Source of the DNA: Bacteroidaceae bacterium
GTDB lineage: Bacteria > Bacteroidota > Bacteroidia > Bacteroidales > Bacteroidaceae
Assembly (NCBI GenBank): GCA_017560125.1
Contig: JAFYOS010000006.1
Coordinates: 62,001-126,000, forward strand
Length of the DNA stretch: 64,000 nt
Direction: 5' to 3'
The stretch's first letter is position 1, and each line of letters begins with the position of its first letter. A program made the position numbers and the translations under genes. The notes under the pieces are model-generated. The model saw only the letters and a list, made by a program, of their open reading frames with translations, made no database searches and was not told the origin of the DNA. Positions 9,053 through 18,039 of this stretch are shown one piece after another.

Positions 9053-10729
9053 TTACTGGTACATAAAGCGTTTGATACTCTGTTTGGGAGTCTTTTCAAA
9101 CGGGTCTGTTCTCAGTTCAATGTCGTTCACTCTGCTGTATGCAGGCAGATCGACATTTATCTTCTTTATTTCGTCGCGAAGCATCTTTTCCAGGTCTTCT
9201 TTTGTCACGCCGTCGGTTTTCATTGCATCCCAATTGGGTACTATCAAACCGATGATTGCGTTCTTGCGACCTACAGCCAATGATTCGAGTACATACGGCA
9301 TGTTGTTCAGTTTGTCCTCAATCTCCTCGGGGTAGATATTCTGTCCGCTGGCCGAGAGTATCATGTTCTTGCAACGTCCCTTGATGAAGATGGTGTCGTT
9401 CTTTGTGAAGAGTCCCATGTCGCCGGTACGCATCCAACCGTCGTTGGTGAATGCTGCCTTTGTGGCCTCTTCGTTCTTGTAGTATCCTACCATCACGTTG
9501 TCGCCCTTCACCTGTATCTCACCCAATACCTTTGCAGGGTTGGTCGAGTCGATGCGCAATTCCAAGGGGCGCACAAGGCGTCCGCATGAGTAGCGTTCGA
9601 AATCCTTGTAGTCGCAGTACGAGATGATGGGGCCGCACTCTGTCATTCCGTATCCTACGCAGTAGGGGAACTTCATTTTCTTCATCCAGTCCTCAACCTC
9701 CTTGTTCAGCGCTGCTCCTCCGATGATTACACCATGTATCAGGTTGCCACCGAATGTGTTGTAGAGCTTGTTGCGTACTGCTTTTAGTATCAGCTTGTTT
9801 ATTCCAGGTATTGCAAGCAATATTCTCATCTTGGGCTTACGCAGTGTGGGGATAACCTTCGATTTGAATACCTTCTCGATAACCATAGGTACGGTAAGGA
9901 ACATGAAGGGCTTAACCTCTGCAAGCGCGGCCAAAAGACGTGCCGGAGTGGGCTTTTGTGTCAGCATGGTTACGCTACCACCAATGGTCAGGGGGTAGAG
10001 GAAATCGAACGTCATACCGAACATGTGTGCCAGGGGAAGTATCGACAGGATTCGTCCGCCGGGGATTGCCGGTATAGCTGCGTGTGCAAAGCGCATGTTC
10101 GAAGAGAGGCTTCGTACAGGCAACATCACACCCTTGGGTGCGCTGCTTGTTCCCGAGGTGAAGCTGATAAGGGCAAGGCGGTCCATGTCCTTGTCGCTCT
10201 TAGAGTAATCTACCATGTCGGCTGTTACTCCGTTGGGGAACTTCTTTGCAAACATCTGTTCCAGGTCGGCTGCAACCTTTGTAAAGGTTTCGCTGTACGA
10301 ACGCTGAACATTCTTCGTCATTATATTATAAATGCCGATGAAATTCTCTTTTGTATCGTACATCTTCAGCGACTCCTCATCCTTACCGAGGCCTCTATAT
10401 ATATCGTTGTCAACAAGAAGCATCTTGCAGTCCGAGAAGCATGTGAGCTCCACTATGGACTTGGGAAGGAAGTCGGGCAACAGGGGTACTATTACGGCAT
10501 CGTATGTAACGATGGCCAAATAGGCTACACCCCACTGTGCCGAGTTGCGCGCGCACAGAGCAATGTTATCGTCTTTCTTTATACCACACTCTTTAAACAT
10601 GATGTGGTATTTTTCTATACCCGCAGCTACTTCGCCGTATGTTAATGTTTCAGCACCAAAATTGGTGAAAGCCGGCATGTCCCAGTACTTCTTGATCGCT
10701 GTGTTTATGTGATTCAAATAGTGCTTCAT
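9053..10729 (-). CDS. AMP-dependent acyl-CoA synthetase, paralog B
   Basis: Like paralog A this has 558 residues and the same motifs: TSGTSSAPKG for ATP binding, YGMTECGPIISYCD, the hinge RTGDMG, and an identical C-terminal end EKTPKQSIKRFMYQ with the catalytic lysine. A and B look like a duplication, differing mostly in the middle, around the acyl pocket. It has its own terminator. Upstream, CATATTTG at 10754-10761 on the minus strand is a 7-of-8 match to the -7 box. Confidence 0.9.
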   Translation of the reverse strand: MKHYLNHINTAIKKYWDMPAFTNFGAETLTYGEVAAGIEKYHIMFKECGIKKDDNIALCARNSAQWGVAYLAIVTYDAVIVPLLPDFLPKSIVELTCFSDCKMLLVDNDIYRGLGKDEESLKMYDTKENFIGIYNIMTKNVQRSYSETFTKVAADLEQMFAKKFPNGVTADMVDYSKSDKDMDRLALISFTSGTSSAPKGVMLPVRSLSSNMRFAHAAIPAIPGGRILSILPLAHMFGMTFDFLYPLTIGGSVTMLTQKPTPARLLAALAEVKPFMFLTVPMVIEKVFKSKVIPTLRKPKMRILLAIPGINKLILKAVRNKLYNTFGGNLIHGVIIGGAALNKEVEDWMKKMKFPYCVGYGMTECGPIISYCDYKDFERYSCGRLVRPLELRIDSTNPAKVLGEIQVKGDNVMVGYYKNEEATKAAFTNDGWMRTGDMGLFTKNDTIFIKGRCKNMILSASGQNIYPEEIEDKLNNMPYVLESLAVGRKNAIIGLIVPNWDAMKTDGVTKEDLEKMLRDEIKKINVDLPAYSRVNDIELRTDPFEKTPKQSIKRFMYQ

Positions 10730-10948
10730 AATTACACAATTTTTAATTTTTGTGCAAATATGGGGACTCTGCTTCGTTTTTCAGTACTTTTATGCGCTCT
10801 TTAACTCAAATTAAGACTAAAAACACAACAAATTAGTTTTATTTTCTTGTGAATTTAATATTTGTTTACAATTACACCTGCTTATCAACAGATGCCGAAT
10901 TGTCGAGCGACCATTCTCTCCCTTTTCCGCTATTAGGGAGATTGCGGT

Positions 10949-12622
10949 TTATTTGTACATGAAACGCTTAATGCTCAATTTTGGGGTTTTTTCAAAGGGC
11001 TCTTTGCGAATTTCGCATAATGTTATTTGGCTATATGAGGGCAGCTCTTTGTTTAGTGCAAAGACACAGTTCTCGATAGTACTTTTCAATGTAGCTTCGT
11101 CCAAACCGGCTGCAGTTGCTGCGTCGCCGTTGGGAACCACCAAAGCTACCAAGGTGTTCTTGCGGCCAACGATGAGCGATTCGGCTACGTAGGGCAGCTG
11201 GTTCACCATGTCCTCTATCTCCTCGGGATAGATGTTCTGTCCGTTAGCTGTGAGTATCATATTTTTGCAACGGCCACGTATGTACATGTTCTCGCCGCTG
11301 TCCATTGTTCCCATGTCGCCGGTCTTCAGCCAACCGTCCTCGGTGAATACCTCGTTGGTGGCTTTTTCGTTCTTGTAGTATCCTACCATCACGGCGTCGC
11401 CTTTCACCTGTATCTCTCCAGGTATTTCGGCGGGGTTTTCCGAGTCGATGCGAACCTCTACCGACGGATGTGCCACGGCGCCGCATGAACGCATTACGAA
11501 TTGCTTCCAGTTTTTATATCCGATGAGCGGTGCACACTCGGTCATTCCGTATCCTACAAGGTAAGGGAATTTCATCTCCTTCATCAATTCCTCCACCTCT
11601 TTGTTTACGGCAGCTCCTCCAAGAATCAGTCCGCCTATTTCTATTTTGCCACCAAATGTATTTACAAGCTTCTCACGTATCTTCTTCAGCAGTATGCCTC
11701 GGATGCCCGGTATTGCCATCAGGAATCGCATCATGGGCTTTTCGAGTGTAGGCATCACCTTCGAACGGAAAATCTTTTCAATTACCAGGGGTACGGTAAG
11801 GAACATGAAGGGTTTCACTTCGGCGAGCGCCGCAATGAGGCGTGCCGGTGTGGGCTTCACATTAAATATATATATATGGCAACCCTTCGAGAAGGGGAAT
11901 ATGAAGTCGAATGCCTGTCCGAACATGTGCGCCAAGGGAAGGATAGACAATATTGTCCAGCCCTTGTCGGCATACATCTCCTTGTGCGCAAATTCGAGGT
12001 TGGCCGATACTGCGCGAGCGGGTATCATTACGCCCTTGGGCGAACTGCTTGTTCCCGATGTAAAACTGATGATGGCGAGTGCATCGAGATTGGTCTTTGC
12101 GTAGTTCACACGTTTGGGTGTTACACCTCTGGGGAAAAGTACATCGAATGCCTTCTCCACATCCTCCATCAATTCAACCGACATGTTGTTGCTCTCCTGC
12201 ATGAGGCGTATTCCGCACACATTTACGATGGCACAGAAGCCCTCGATGCTTGCGAAGTCGTTCGCAACGCCGCTTTTTCTGAAGCTGTTCATAATGGCAT
12301 CATCGATGAGCATCAGCTTGCTGTCCGATATTCTTGTCAGTTCAACAACATTCTTGGGAAGGAAATCGGGAAGCAAGGGCACTGCCACGGCGTCGTATGT
12401 AAGCACAGCAAGGTAGGCTATACACCATTCTGCCGAGTTCTTTCCACACAATGCTATCTTATCTCCCTTCTTTATATTGCATTTTTCGAAAAGGATGTGA
12501 TATTTCTCAATACCAGATGCGATGTCGCCATATGTGAAAGTATTGCCGCCATAGTTGGTTAATGCAGGCTCATTCCAATATTGTTTTATGGCCTCGTCGA
12601 TGTAACTCAAATAGTGCTTCAT
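10949..12622 (-). CDS. AMP-dependent acyl-CoA synthetase, paralog C
   Basis: The third tandem copy has 557 residues from the ATG at 12622. An in-frame start at 12688 would add 22 residues that neither paralog has. It carries TSGTSSSPKG, YGMTECAPLIGY, KTGDMG and the C-terminal EKTPKLSIKRFMYK. It is the most divergent of the three; for example, the A5 motif ends GYKNWKQF instead of SYCD. That suggests a different acid substrate or a different condition of use. A tandem repeat at 12746-12781 may control it. Confidence 0.9.
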   Translation of the reverse strand: MKHYLSYIDEAIKQYWNEPALTNYGGNTFTYGDIASGIEKYHILFEKCNIKKGDKIALCGKNSAEWCIAYLAVLTYDAVAVPLLPDFLPKNVVELTRISDSKLMLIDDAIMNSFRKSGVANDFASIEGFCAIVNVCGIRLMQESNNMSVELMEDVEKAFDVLFPRGVTPKRVNYAKTNLDALAIISFTSGTSSSPKGVMIPARAVSANLEFAHKEMYADKGWTILSILPLAHMFGQAFDFIFPFSKGCHIYIFNVKPTPARLIAALAEVKPFMFLTVPLVIEKIFRSKVMPTLEKPMMRFLMAIPGIRGILLKKIREKLVNTFGGKIEIGGLILGGAAVNKEVEELMKEMKFPYLVGYGMTECAPLIGYKNWKQFVMRSCGAVAHPSVEVRIDSENPAEIPGEIQVKGDAVMVGYYKNEKATNEVFTEDGWLKTGDMGTMDSGENMYIRGRCKNMILTANGQNIYPEEIEDMVNQLPYVAESLIVGRKNTLVALVVPNGDAATAAGLDEATLKSTIENCVFALNKELPSYSQITLCEIRKEPFEKTPKLSIKRFMYK

Positions 12623-12745
12623 GTTCTTATCTTTTTTCTGTTTTCGGGGTTGAAACTTTATGTTTCCGATGCAAATTTCGTTTTTCAATTTCAGATAACA
12701 ATATTTTAGCCACAGAGACCATATGTTTGAGATAAAATACGCTAT

Positions 12746-12781
12746 ATAGGGGCGAAATCATAAATACAGGGGTGAAATTAT
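12746..12781. repeat. tandem 16-base imperfect direct repeat
   Basis: ATAGGGGCGAAATCAT (12746-12761) and ACAGGGGTGAAATTAT (12766-12781) match at 13 of 16 positions and start 20 bases apart. That is about two helical turns, so both copies face the same side of the DNA. It lies about 125-160 bases before the start of acyl-CoA synthetase C. An activator site is a guess. Confidence 0.5.
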
Positions 12782-12967
12782 GCGATGAAAACGTTGATTT
12801 TTGTAAATACACCCTCTTTTTTTGTTTGTTGTTATCGCTTTTATGCTACGGGGAAATTGATGCGAAAAAAGCAATCTTGCTGCTCTCTTTTTCGCCTAAA
12901 TTCGATAGTTTCCCGTGTCACGGAACAAAAAAGGGAATTATTCTTCTTTACTATCCGAACAAATTGT

Positions 12968-12975
12968 TAAATTTG
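12968..12975 (+). promoter_or_regulatory. promoter -7 box of the thioredoxin/esterase operon
   Basis: TAAATTTG is an exact TAnnTTTG match. It puts the transcription start near 12982, which rules out the in-frame TTG start at 12980 of the next gene. Confidence 0.6.
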
Positions 12976-13009
12976 CGCGTTGGTGCAGATTATGCATGCT
13001 ATTATGATT

Positions 13010-13483
13010 ATGATGAAAAGATTGTTATTAATATTTGCATTCGCCATGCTTTTGCTGGGCGCGAGTGCGCAGAATTATCGTGGATCGGGCGAGAGTGGGG
13101 TGATAAAGCTCAATAAGGCGCTCTTCCTAAAACGCGTTATTAACTACGAAAAAAATCCGAATAAGTGGGTATATTTAGGCGACAAGCCTGCCGTCATCGA
13201 TTTTTATGCCGATTGGTGTGGCCCGTGCCGTCGTCTGTCGCCCATCATCGAGGAATTGGCCAAGGAGTATTCCGGTGAAATCTATTTCTACAAAATAAAT
13301 GTTGATAACGAGAAGGAATTGGCCGAAACTATGGGTATTTCCTCGTTGCCAACCTTGGTCTTTGCCCCCATGAAGGGAACGCCCAGTGCAACCACAGGCT
13401 ATCTGCCCAAGGATGCGCTGAAGGGTGTGATAGATGATGTTCTGCTCGAAAAGACAAACAAAAAAATAAAACAGAAAAAATGA
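13010..13483 (+). CDS. secreted thioredoxin-fold protein
   Basis: The protein has about 157 residues. After a signal peptide (KRLLLIFAFAMLLLGASA, cut before QN) comes one thioredoxin domain with the active site ADWCGPCRRLSP and the cis-proline loop SSLPTLVF. It should act as a disulfide or thiol redox protein in the periplasm. The basic tail ends KKIKQKK. Starts at 13010 and 13013 are both possible. Its stop codon overlaps the ATG of the esterase gene, so the two are translationally coupled. Confidence 0.88.
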   Translation: MMKRLLLIFAFAMLLLGASAQNYRGSGESGVIKLNKALFLKRVINYEKNPNKWVYLGDKPAVIDFYADWCGPCRRLSPIIEELAKEYSGEIYFYKINVDNEKELAETMGISSLPTLVFAPMKGTPSATTGYLPKDALKGVIDDVLLEKTNKKIKQKK

Positions 13484-15231
13484 AAAGAAATTTATTTTCC
13501 CTTTTGGCCCTGCTTCTGATGATGCCCGTTGCGGCTCAATTCAAATGGTACAATCCTATGGAGGCAGGTTTCCCCGTATTGCAAAATCAGGCGTGGCCCG
13601 GCGAGGAGCGCGAAAATCCCTATAATCGCATCCCTCTTCGTGCCAAGGACAACCTCAGAAAGGCCGTGTGGTCGCTGTCGCATCACACTGCCGGCGAGTG
13701 CATTGTGTTTACAACCAATGCCAAAGAGATTCAGGTGCGATACACTGTGTCGGGTGGTAAATATATGTATCACATGCCGGCAACCGGTGTCAGTGGCGTC
13801 GATTTATATACCAAAAGCCGCAATGGCGAGGAGCTGTGGCTTGCAGCCTCCTATTCAATGGGCGACACTATAAAATATCACTATGGTCGTCGCGAGTCGG
13901 CGCTCGATTATGATTATAACACCAAGCATGCCCACACATATACGCTCTATCTCCCCTTGTACAACGAGGTTAAGTGGATGGAGATTGGCGTTGGCGAGGG
14001 CGACGAATTCCGTTTCGAACAGCTCAGAGCCGAGCGTCCCATCGTAGTCTATGGCACATCTATTGCACACGGTGCCTGCGCTTCGCGTCCGGGTATGGCG
14101 TGGACCAATATCATCCATCGCCGCATGGGACATCCCGTTATAAACCTTGGATTTGCGGGTAATGCCCTGTTCGACAGGAGCGTGGTGGAGCTTCTTGGCG
14201 AAATTGATGCCAAGGCCTATGTGATTGATGCGCTCCCCAATTCGCACATGATAAAACCCACCGAGGTGCTCGTCGATACCATCGCGAAGGCTGTCAGATA
14301 TCTGAAATCGGTGCGTCCCGATGTTCCTGTTCTTCTTGTCGATCACTATGGCTATCCCCATGGCAACACCAGCAAGCACTGGAAGGGCGAGGAGAGATAT
14401 GCCAACGAGGCCAATAAGGCAGCCTACGAGAAACTGCTGCTCGAGGGCGTTTCGCAGCTCTATCATCTTACCTATGACGACCTTGGCATGACACAGGATG
14501 CTACCGTCGAGGGCGTTCACCCCTCCGATTATGGTATGGTGCTCTATGCCGACGCCTACGAAAAGAAGCTTATGGCCATTCTGAACGAGCCCGTGGGTCG
14601 CTACAAGACCACCATCCCCATTGAGCAGTCGCGCGATTTCTACAATTGGATGGAGCGTCACAATCAGATAATAAAGGAGGGACGCGCTGCCAAGCATTTC
14701 GACCGTGTCGTCATTGGCAATTCCATCATGCATCAGTGGGGTGGCGTCGAGGGCTTCCCCATTCAGCGTGGCGAAAAGGTGTGGAAGAAATACATGAAAG
14801 GCTCGCTGAACATGGGATGCGGCTGGGATCGTATAGAGAATGTGCTGTGGCGCATATACCATGGCGAGCTCGACGATTTCACCGCCGACAACATCTACAT
14901 GATGATAGGTACAAACAATATCGGCGTTTCAAGCACCGAAGAGATACTTGGCGGCATCGAGCATCTCGTGTCGGCCATCAAGGTGCGCCGCCCCGAAGCA
15001 AACCTTGTCCTCATTGGTATATTCCCCCGTGCCAACGGCGAGGAGGTTGTGAAGAAACTGAACGTAGGCATCGAGAATGTAGCTCGCAAAATGGGCGTTT
15101 CGTTCCGCGATCCGGGCAAGGCTATGCTCCTCGAGAACGGTAAGATAGACCCCACGCTTTTTGTCGATGGTCTTCACCCCAGTGCCGAGGGCTATGCTAA
15201 AATAGTTGATGGCTTCAGAGAGAAAAAATAA
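13480..15231 (+). CDS. secreted protein with two SGNH/GDSL hydrolase domains
   Basis: The 583-residue protein has a signal peptide (first ~19 residues). Next is a GxDLY-type N-terminal domain (GVDLY at 106-110). A first SGNH domain follows, with the serine in YGTSIAHG (S194) and the Asp/His-type block GVHPSD (H347). A second GDSL domain has its serine in IGNSIMHQW (S415), MIGTNN near 475-480 and DGLHPS at 563-568. Both sets of catalytic residues appear intact. Such enzymes often remove acetyl groups from plant or host glycans. Substrate unknown. The start overlaps the thioredoxin stop by four bases. Confidence 0.88.
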   Translation: MKRNLFSLLALLLMMPVAAQFKWYNPMEAGFPVLQNQAWPGEERENPYNRIPLRAKDNLRKAVWSLSHHTAGECIVFTTNAKEIQVRYTVSGGKYMYHMPATGVSGVDLYTKSRNGEELWLAASYSMGDTIKYHYGRRESALDYDYNTKHAHTYTLYLPLYNEVKWMEIGVGEGDEFRFEQLRAERPIVVYGTSIAHGACASRPGMAWTNIIHRRMGHPVINLGFAGNALFDRSVVELLGEIDAKAYVIDALPNSHMIKPTEVLVDTIAKAVRYLKSVRPDVPVLLVDHYGYPHGNTSKHWKGEERYANEANKAAYEKLLLEGVSQLYHLTYDDLGMTQDATVEGVHPSDYGMVLYADAYEKKLMAILNEPVGRYKTTIPIEQSRDFYNWMERHNQIIKEGRAAKHFDRVVIGNSIMHQWGGVEGFPIQRGEKVWKKYMKGSLNMGCGWDRIENVLWRIYHGELDDFTADNIYMMIGTNNIGVSSTEEILGGIEHLVSAIKVRRPEANLVLIGIFPRANGEEVVKKLNVGIENVARKMGVSFRDPGKAMLLENGKIDPTLFVDGLHPSAEGYAKIVDGFREKK

Positions 15232-15346
15232 CATTAACATAAATTAACTATAATAGGCTGAACAAAACCACCCTTGCAATTGTTTATATGGTAGTTGCAG
15301 GAGATACTCGAACGCTGTTCCTTACGGTATAGAAATATTTTTCATC

Positions 15347-15452
15347 AAAGCATTGCATTATATTTCAGTCTCTTGTGTGAAGAGGCTGTGAATATAGTGT
15401 GGTGGAAATGCTTTAATGTGCGAAGGAATTTTTCAGCCTCTTCATTTTTTTT
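15347..15452 (+). promoter_or_regulatory. candidate transcription attenuator with two alternative hairpins
   Basis: AAGAGGCTG (15380-15388) can pair with CAGTCTCTT (15366-15374) in a 9-bp hairpin with loop GTGTG. That hairpin can be closed by an outer helix, AAAGCATT (15347-15354) with AATGCTTT (15407-15414). The same segment, as GAAGAGGCTG (15379-15388), also pairs perfectly with CAGCCTCTTC (15434-15443), which is followed by eight T (15445-15452). The T run ends six bases before the next start codon. The two folds exclude each other. The pairing is seen in the sequence; regulation is inference. Confidence 0.45.
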
Positions 15453-15458
15453 ACAGCA

Positions 15459-15854
15459 ATGTTGCTCGACGATAATTTATTGGATGGCGTTACGGCCAAG
15501 GCCAAAGAGAACGAACGCCTCAGAATGAACTACAATCTCCACGAGTCACTCGATGCCAAGGCTCAAAGGCTTTTCAATGCCCTTGAGCCCGGCACGCTGC
15601 TGCCCATACACCGTCACAAGGATACGGCCGAAACCTATCTTGTGGTGCGTGGCAGCCTCGATGTCATTTATTACAACGAAAAGGGCGAGCCCCTGCAGAC
15701 CTTTCACCTCGATCCCAAGAAGGGCAATTATGGAATACACATAGCCAAGGGACAGTGGCACACGCTCGAGGTGCTCGAGAGTGGTACAGTGATATTCGAA
15801 GTGAAGGATGGCCCCTATATCCCCTTCAAGCCCGAGGATGTAATAACCTTGTAG
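15459..15854 (+). CDS. WbuC-like cupin-fold metalloprotein
   Basis: This 131-residue protein resembles WbuC, a small cupin often found in O-antigen and LPS gene clusters. Family features are RLRMNYNLHES and LEPGTLLPIHRHKDTAETYLV, where the histidines and glutamate would bind metal. A later cupin strand is GIHIAKGQWHTLEVLE. The biochemical role of WbuC is not established. It stands between the esterase and the GDP-fucose genes. The start is fixed by family similarity, which places the codon directly after a T run with a terminator-like stem. Confidence 0.82.
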   Translation: MLLDDNLLDGVTAKAKENERLRMNYNLHESLDAKAQRLFNALEPGTLLPIHRHKDTAETYLVVRGSLDVIYYNEKGEPLQTFHLDPKKGNYGIHIAKGQWHTLEVLESGTVIFEVKDGPYIPFKPEDVITL

Positions 15855-15934
15855 CCCTGTTTTTTTGGCATTGCAGGGCGGTGGGTGTCGGTTACATTTT
15901 GCCCCTATATGGCTCTGTTTCCGATAATTTATAT

Positions 15935-15942
15935 TATCTTTG
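15935..15942 (+). promoter_or_regulatory. promoter -7 box of gmd
   Basis: TATCTTTG is an exact TAnnTTTG match 33 bases before the gmd start codon. An ATG right after the box is too close to the expected transcription start to be used. Confidence 0.6.
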
Positions 15943-15975
15943 CCATGAATATTACTATAATAAACATATTACTAT

Positions 15976-17067
15976 ATGTCAAAAACAGCATTGATTACAG
16001 GTGTAACTGGTCAGGACGGTTCCTTCCTTGCGGAATTTCTTATTGAAAAAGGATACGATGTGCATGGCACCATCCGTCGTTCATCTGTCGATTTTCGTGA
16101 GCGAATTGCTCACCTTGAGGGCCACCCCCGTTTCCATTTACACTATGCCGATATGGGCGATTCAATGAGCCTTCTCAAGGTGATAGGCACAGTACGCCCC
16201 GACGAGATATACAATTTGGCTGCGCAGAGCCATGTGCAGGTGAGCTTCGATGCTCCCGAATTTACAGCCGATGTGGATGCAACCGGTGTGTTGCGTGTGC
16301 TCGAGGCAGTGCGTCAGTGTGGCTTGGCCGAAACATGTCGCATCTATCAGGCTTCAACCTCGGAGCTCTATGGCAAGGTCGAGCAGGTTCCCCAGAACGA
16401 GGAAACCCCCTTCCACCCCTACAGCCCCTATGCAGTAGCCAAGCTCTATGGCTATTGGATTGTAAAGGAGTATCGCGAGGCCTACAACATGTATTGTTGC
16501 TCGGGTATTCTTTTCAACCACGAGTCGGAGCGCCGTGGCGAGACATTCGTTACACGTAAGATTACACTTGCTGCCGCACGCATCAAGCAGGGCAAGCAAG
16601 AGAAGCTATATCTTGGTAACCTGTCGTCGTTGCGCGACTGGGGTTACGCCAAGGACTATGTAGAGTGCATGTGGCTCATATTGCAGAACGAAAAACCCGA
16701 GGATTTTGTGATTGCCACAGGCGAGCAGCACTCGGTGCGCGAGTTTTGCTACCATGCCTTCAAGCATGTGGGCATAGAGCTCGAGTTCGTTGGCGAGGGC
16801 GCAGACGAAAAGGGTATAGACAAGGCTACCGGCAAGGTGCTCATCGAGGTGTCGCCCGATTTCTTCCGTCCCACCGATGTGGTGAACCTTTGGGGCGATC
16901 CCACAAAGGCACGCGAAAAGCTCGGATGGAACCCCACAAAGACCTCGTTCGAGCAGTTGGTTAAAATAATGGTCGATGCCGACATGGCTAAGGTGGCCGT
17001 AGAGCGTGCAGGCGAGCATATACGCACCAACCTTGTCGAGTATCTCGAAAAAGGTATAGTCAAGTAG
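15976..17067 (+). CDS. gmd: GDP-mannose 4,6-dehydratase
   Basis: Gmd converts GDP-D-mannose to GDP-4-keto-6-deoxy-D-mannose, the first step to GDP-L-fucose. It has 363 residues. The Rossmann NADP motif GVTGQDGSF lies at residues 9-17. The catalytic YxxxK is in [10 protein letters not shown], with the partner residues in [11 protein letters not shown]. The family signature [12 protein letters not shown] is present. The gene leads a three-gene GDP-fucose cassette with fcl and manC. Confidence 0.98.
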   Translation: MSKTALITGVTGQDGSFLAEFLIEKGYDVHGTIRRSSVDFRERIAHLEGHPRFHLHYADMGDSMSLLKVIGTVRPDEIYNLAAQSHVQVSFDAPEFTADVDATGVLRVLEAVRQCGLAETCRIYQASTSELYGKVEQVPQNEETPFHPYSPYAVAKLYGYWIVKEYREAYNMYCCSGILFNHESERRGETFVTRKITLAAARIKQGKQEKLYLGNLSSLRDWGYAKDYVECMWLILQNEKPEDFVIATGEQHSVREFCYHAFKHVGIELEFVGEGADEKGIDKATGKVLIEVSPDFFRPTDVVNLWGDPTKAREKLGWNPTKTSFEQLVKIMVDADMAKVAVERAGEHIRTNLVEYLEKGIVK

Positions 17068-17074
17068 TAGTGCC

Positions 17075-18019
17075 ATGATGGAAAAAAACGCAAAAATATA
17101 TGTAGCCGGTCATCGCGGAATGGTAGGTTCTGCCATTGTGCGCGAATTGCAGCGAAACGGCTATTCAAATATCGTAACACGCACCCATAAAGAGCTCGAC
17201 CTCTGTCGCCAGGATGCTGTGGAGCGCTTCTTTGCCGAGGAGCGCCCCGACTATGTCTTTCTTGCCGCAGCCAAGGTGGGTGGCATCATTGCCAACAGCA
17301 ACGCCCTGGCCGATTTCATGTACGAGAATATGATACTCGAGATGAACGTGATAAATGCCGCGTGGAAGAACGGTTGCAAGAAACTGCTTTTCCTCGGCTC
17401 GTCGTGCATCTATCCCCGATTGGCACCGCAGCCCATGAAAGAGAGCTGCCTGCTGACATCGGAGCTCGAAGCGACAAACGAGGCATATGCATTGGCTAAA
17501 ATCTCTGGTCTGAAATATTGCGAATATCTCAATCGCCAATATGGCACAGACTACATAAGCGTCATGCCCACCAATCTCTATGGCCCCAACGACAACTATC
17601 ATCCCACCCACAGCCACGTGCTGCCCGCGTTGATACGCCGTTTCCACGAGGCCAAGGAGGCAGGCATCACCTCGGTTACATGCTGGGGCGACGGAACGCC
17701 GTTGCGCGAATTCCTGTATGTCGATGATTTGGCCAACCTCTGCCTGTTCCTCATGAACAATTACAGTGGCAACGAGACTGTGAATGCCGGCACGGGTAAG
17801 GAGATTACCATAAAGGCATTGACCGAATTGGTGGCCAAGGTGGTCGGTTACGAAGGCGAGATACATTGGGATACATCGAAGCCCAATGGCACCCCGCGCA
17901 AATTGCTCGATGTGTCGAAGAGCGCTGCTATGGGCTGGAGCTACAAGACCGAGCTCGAAGATGGTATAAAGGCCGCGTATGACGATTTCTTGAACAATCC
18001 CATGCGTGCCGAAAGATAA
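17075..18019 (+). CDS. fcl: GDP-L-fucose synthase
   Basis: Fcl epimerises and reduces GDP-4-keto-6-deoxymannose to GDP-L-fucose with NADPH. The 314-residue protein has the N-terminal dinucleotide motif GHRGMVGSAIV. The catalytic YxxxK is in EAYALAKISGLKYCE. The motif GSSCIYPRLAPQPMKE is characteristic. It starts 7 bases after gmd. Two ATG codons in a row (17075, 17078) are possible starts. Fucose made here could decorate capsule, O-antigen or O-glycosylated surface proteins, as known in Bacteroides. Confidence 0.98.
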   Translation: MMEKNAKIYVAGHRGMVGSAIVRELQRNGYSNIVTRTHKELDLCRQDAVERFFAEERPDYVFLAAAKVGGIIANSNALADFMYENMILEMNVINAAWKNGCKKLLFLGSSCIYPRLAPQPMKESCLLTSELEATNEAYALAKISGLKYCEYLNRQYGTDYISVMPTNLYGPNDNYHPTHSHVLPALIRRFHEAKEAGITSVTCWGDGTPLREFLYVDDLANLCLFLMNNYSGNETVNAGTGKEITIKALTELVAKVVGYEGEIHWDTSKPNGTPRKLLDVSKSAAMGWSYKTELEDGIKAAYDDFLNNPMRAER

Positions 18020-18039
18020 ATAAGTAAACAGATAAAGAT

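Larger units (their letters stand above)
12623..13009. other. divergent intergenic region, acyl-CoA synthetase C and thioredoxin
   Basis: About 390 bases hold no convincing gene. Seen here are a weak minus-strand box GAAATTTG at 12669-12676, a tandem imperfect repeat at 12746-12781, and an exact plus-strand box at 12968-12975. Short open frames in this stretch lack family features. Confidence 0.6.

Noticed and set aside
11501-12562. 353-codon open frame opposite acyl-CoA synthetase C
   Set aside because: Its translation is rich in His, Cys and Tyr with no domain; it mirrors the codon pattern of the real gene on the other strand.
12772-13116. 114-codon open frame across the thioredoxin start
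   Set aside because: Overlaps the thioredoxin signal peptide in another frame and its promoter; no recognisable features.
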